From Galactobacter sp. (GTDB lineage Bacteria > Actinomycetota > Actinomycetes > Actinomycetales > Micrococcaceae), in assembly GCA_022712075.1 (NCBI GenBank), contig JALAHE010000234.1, positions 1 through 15,195 on the forward strand: a stretch of 15,195 nt of DNA. The letters run 5' to 3'. The notes beneath the pieces were generated by a model. The model was not told where the DNA came from and made no database searches. It was given only the letters and a program-made list of their open reading frames with translations. Below are positions 13,395-15,195 of this stretch, piece after piece. The position numbers and the translations under genes were made by a program. Within the stretch, counting starts at the first letter, position 1. Each line of letters opens with the position of its first letter.

Positions 13395-14735
13395 TCAGAG
13401 GATGCCGAGGTAGCGGTTCAGCTCGAAGGGGCTCACGTCGTGGCGGTACGCGTCCCATTCCTCCGCCTTGTTGCGCAGGAAGGCGTCGAAGACCTGCTCT
13501 CCGAGGATCTCGGCGATGAGCTCGGAGTTCTCCATGGCGCGGATCGCGTCGTGGAGGGACCCCGGCAGCGGGTCGTGGCCAAGCGCGCGGCGCTCGGCCG
13601 TGGTCAGGCTCCACACGTCGTCTTCGGCGGCCGGGCCGAGCTCGTAGCCCTCGCGGATGCCCTTGAGGCCGGCGCCCAGCACCACGGCGTACGCCAGGTA
13701 CGGGTTGCAGGCGGAGTCGATGCCGCGGTACTCCACGCGCGCGCTCTGGCCCTTGTCGGGCTTGTACAGCGGCACGCGCACCAAGGCGGAACGGTTGTTG
13801 TGCCCCCACGAGACGTGGCTCGGGGCCTCGCCGCCTCCCCACATGCGCTTGTAGGAGTTCACGAACTGGTTCGTGACGGCCGTGAGCTCGGGGGCGTGCT
13901 TCAGGATGCCGGCGATGAACTGGCGGGCGGTCTGGGAGAGCTGGTACTCCTGGCCGGCCTCGAAGAACGCGTTGCGGTCACCCTCGAAGAGGGAGAAGTG
14001 CGTGTGCATGCCGGAGCCCGGGTGCTGGGCGAAGGGCTTGGGCATGAAGGTCGCGTAGATGCCCTGCTGCAGGGCGACTTCCTTGACCACCGTGCGGAAG
14101 GTCATGAGGTTGTCCGCCGTCGTGAGGGCGTCCGCGTAACGCAGGTCGATCTCGTTCTGGCCCGGGCCGTTCTCGTGGTGGCTGAACTCCACCGAGACGC
14201 CAACGGCCTCCAGCATCATGACCGCCTGGCGGCGGAAGTCCTGGCCCACGCCGCCCGGGACGTGGTCGAAGTAGCCGCCGTGGTCCACGGGGCGCGGCTG
14301 GCCGTCGGCCCCGAGCTCCTCGGACTTGAGCAGGTAGAACTCCACCTCGGGGTGCGTGTAGGCCGTGAAGCCCATGTCCGCGGCGACCTCGAGCTGGCGA
14401 CGCAGCACGTTGCGGGGATCGGCGGTGGCCGGCTCGCCGTCCGGCGTCAGGATGTCGCAGAACATGCGGCTCGTCGGCTCGACCTCGCCGCGCCACGGCA
14501 GGATCTGGAAGGTGGACGGGTCCGGACGCAGCAGCATGTCCGCCTCGGAGATGCGCGAGAGGCCCTCGATGGCGGAGCCGTCAAAGCCCAGCCCCTCGGA
14601 GAAGGCGCCCTCGACCTCGGCCGGGGCCAGGGCGATCGACTTGAGCGACCCTGCCACGTCCGTGAACCACAGGCGGACGAATCGAACGTCCCGCTCCTCG
14701 ATGGTGCGCAGGACGAACTCTTGCTGACGATCCAT
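13395..14735 (-). CDS. glnA2: Glutamine synthetase-like enzyme GlnA2 (type I, not adenylylated)
   Basis: This 446-residue protein has the full type I glutamine synthetase layout: FDGSAIEGLSR near the N-terminus, HPEVEFYLL, SHHENGPGQNEID, TFMPKPFAQHPGSGMHTHFSLF, NNRSALVRVP and RVEYRGIDSACNPYLA. It lacks the ~25-residue insert and the regulatory tyrosine of GlnA: the equivalent place reads DDVWSLTT with Trp375. It is therefore unlikely to be a GlnE target although the two are cotranscribed. It may be a second glutamine synthetase, as GlnA2 is named in mycobacteria, or a gamma-glutamylpolyamine synthetase, as reported for Streptomyces GlnA2; sequence alone does not settle it. The ATG at 14735 is preceded by GGGAGAGG. 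It is the first gene of the glnA2-glnE-pabB unit. Confidence 0.95.
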   Translation of the reverse strand: MDRQQEFVLRTIEERDVRFVRLWFTDVAGSLKSIALAPAEVEGAFSEGLGFDGSAIEGLSRISEADMLLRPDPSTFQILPWRGEVEPTSRMFCDILTPDGEPATADPRNVLRRQLEVAADMGFTAYTHPEVEFYLLKSEELGADGQPRPVDHGGYFDHVPGGVGQDFRRQAVMMLEAVGVSVEFSHHENGPGQNEIDLRYADALTTADNLMTFRTVVKEVALQQGIYATFMPKPFAQHPGSGMHTHFSLFEGDRNAFFEAGQEYQLSQTARQFIAGILKHAPELTAVTNQFVNSYKRMWGGGEAPSHVSWGHNNRSALVRVPLYKPDKGQSARVEYRGIDSACNPYLAYAVVLGAGLKGIREGYELGPAAEDDVWSLTTAERRALGHDPLPGSLHDAIRAMENSELIAEILGEQVFDAFLRNKAEEWDAYRHDVSPFELNRYLGIL

Positions 14736-14824
14736 GCCCTCTCCCGCCTTTGTGCTGAAGATGTTGATGCTGTGCGCGCCCGCGGATGGGCGCGATTCTC
14801 ACTCTATCCGCCGCCACAGAGTGA
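14736..14824 (-). promoter_or_regulatory. glnA2 promoter and leader region
   Basis: On the minus strand TAGAGT (14806-14801) may be a -10 box, the same hexamer as proposed for glnA, but no well-spaced -35 is seen. A 7-bp inverted repeat TCACTCT (14799-14805) with AGAGTGA (14818-14824) overlaps it and could be an operator. A second perfect stem CGCGCCC/GGGCGCG (14775-14781 with 14788-14794) would lie in the leader RNA. GGGAGAGG just before the ATG is the ribosome binding site. Confidence 0.4.
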
Positions 14825-14827
14825 ACC

Positions 14828-14852
14828 GGCCCAGAAGTCGCACTTCCGGGCC
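14828..14852 (-). terminator. Terminator hairpin of the 62-aa protein gene
   Basis: Read on the minus strand, GGCCCGGAAGT (14852-14842) pairs with 14838-14828 across a 3-base loop as an 11-bp stem with one G-U wobble; on the plus strand that pair is an A-C mismatch. This strand preference and the place 28 bases past the stop codon suggest a terminator for the minus-strand gene. The T-tract after it is poor (GGTTCACTCT). Confidence 0.55.
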
Positions 14853-14880
14853 AGCGTTCACAGCGACGAAACAAAGCCGT

Positions 14881-15069
14881 TCAGGACTCCTCGTCCTCGT
14901 CCCACGCCTCATTGTTTGCCTTGACCTTCGCGAGCGCCGCCTCGGCGTCCGCGCGCGTGGCGTACGGGCCGATGAGCTGCGTCCAATCGGACTGCGGCCC
15001 CACCTCGACCTCGTGGGTGTTGACGTTGTACCAGTAGTTGCCCTCGTTGGCGTCCAAGTTGGCGTCCAT
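14881..15069 (-). CDS. Small acidic conserved protein (SPOR-like, function unknown)
   Basis: The predicted protein has 62 residues with no membrane segment. The body YWYNVNTHEVEVGPQSDW followed by GPYATRADAEAALAKVKANNEAWDEDEES matches a short actinobacterial protein often annotated as SPOR-domain-like, in which GPYATRxEAExAL recalls the end of a SPOR repeat. At 62 residues it is near the size of one repeat, but peptidoglycan binding is not shown, and no signal peptide is present. The ATG at 15069 is preferred over the longer frame (to 15192) because GGGGAG lies 8 bases before it and the extension is Arg-rich and noise-like. It is transcribed in the same direction as glnA2, with a hairpin between them. 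Confidence 0.8.
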   Translation of the reverse strand: MDANLDANEGNYWYNVNTHEVEVGPQSDWTQLIGPYATRADAEAALAKVKANNEAWDEDEES

Positions 15070-15195
15070 GCCCTGCGCTCCCCTGCTCGTGGCGAATCGA
15101 TGCTTCGCGCCCAGCCTAGCCAGCCCCGCGCTCTGGGGCAGCCCCTCGCGCCACCCGGCGCGGCGTCGTCGTGCATTTTTTGCCCGCCCCAAGGC
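15070..15195 (-). promoter_or_regulatory. Upstream region of the 62-aa protein gene
   Basis: On the minus strand GGGGAG (about 15083-15078) is the probable ribosome binding site and TAGGCT (15118-15113) a weak -10 candidate. No -35 box and no further gene is recognised in this edge segment; the TTTTTT run near 15176-15181 has no clear stem next to it. Confidence 0.3.

Noticed and set aside
13393..13842. Open extension of glnE into glnA2
   Set aside because: The translated text is Arg/Pro-rich noise antiphase to the conserved glnA2 frame; GlnE similarity begins at the GTG at 13392.
15176..15181. T run near the right edge as a terminator for a plus-strand gene
   Set aside because: No strong stem lies directly before it and no plus-strand gene ends there.

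Overview
The window is very GC-rich, with third codon positions almost always G or C, and carries a gene set typical of actinobacteria. The order sucB - lipB - lipA - DUF4191 gene - RDD gene - glnA, followed on the opposite strand by glnE and glnA2, resembles the dlaT-lipB-lipA-Rv2219-Rv2219A-glnA1-glnE-glnA2 region of Mycobacterium tuberculosis as I remember it. Several proteins (the 116-aa membrane protein, the 62-aa acidic protein) and the overall style suggest a member of the Micrococcales, perhaps near Micrococcaceae; this placement is inference. Almost all of the window is conserved core genome. I see no CRISPR array, insertion sequence, phage gene, tRNA or rRNA.

Layout. 1-819 is the 3' end of a 2-oxo acid dehydrogenase E2 gene (sucB/dlaT), closed by a strong terminator. 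919-1269 is a small four-helix membrane protein with its own probably leaderless promoter; terminators with an identical outer stem lie on either side of it. 1394-3022 (minus) is a membrane-anchored protein-kinase-like protein that lacks the usual ATP-binding lysine. It diverges from lipB-lipA (3107-4821, stop and start overlapping as ATGA), the lipoate synthesis pair whose product modifies E2 proteins such as the first gene. 4911-5696 (DUF4191 membrane protein) and 5944-6405 (minus, RDD membrane protein) converge on a 250-bp stretch holding three strong hairpins.

Nitrogen block. glnA (6574-7998) encodes class I glutamine synthetase with the regulatory tyrosine. Four half-sites at an exact 11-bp period lie upstream of it and resemble the GlnR box array known from Streptomyces glnA. 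On the minus strand glnA2 (14735-13395), glnE (13392-10360) and pabB (10363-9008) form a tightly packed operon with gaps of +2 and -4 bp. GlnE adenylylates GlnA; GlnA2 lacks the target tyrosine; PabB uses glutamine-derived ammonia for folate synthesis. Between the two glutamine blocks lie a 66-aa membrane protein (8106-8306, minus) and an orphan 196-aa protein with a CxxCxxxxCG motif and visibly less GC-biased codons (8403-8993), the best candidate for acquired DNA. A 62-aa acidic protein (14881-15069, minus) sits upstream of glnA2.

The most unusual items are the kinase-like protein without a VAIK lysine, the perfect DnaA-box consensus between it and lipB, the GlnR-like array, the glnA2-glnE-pabB operon and the orphan cysteine-motif gene. 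I did not find a convincing novel multi-gene system.
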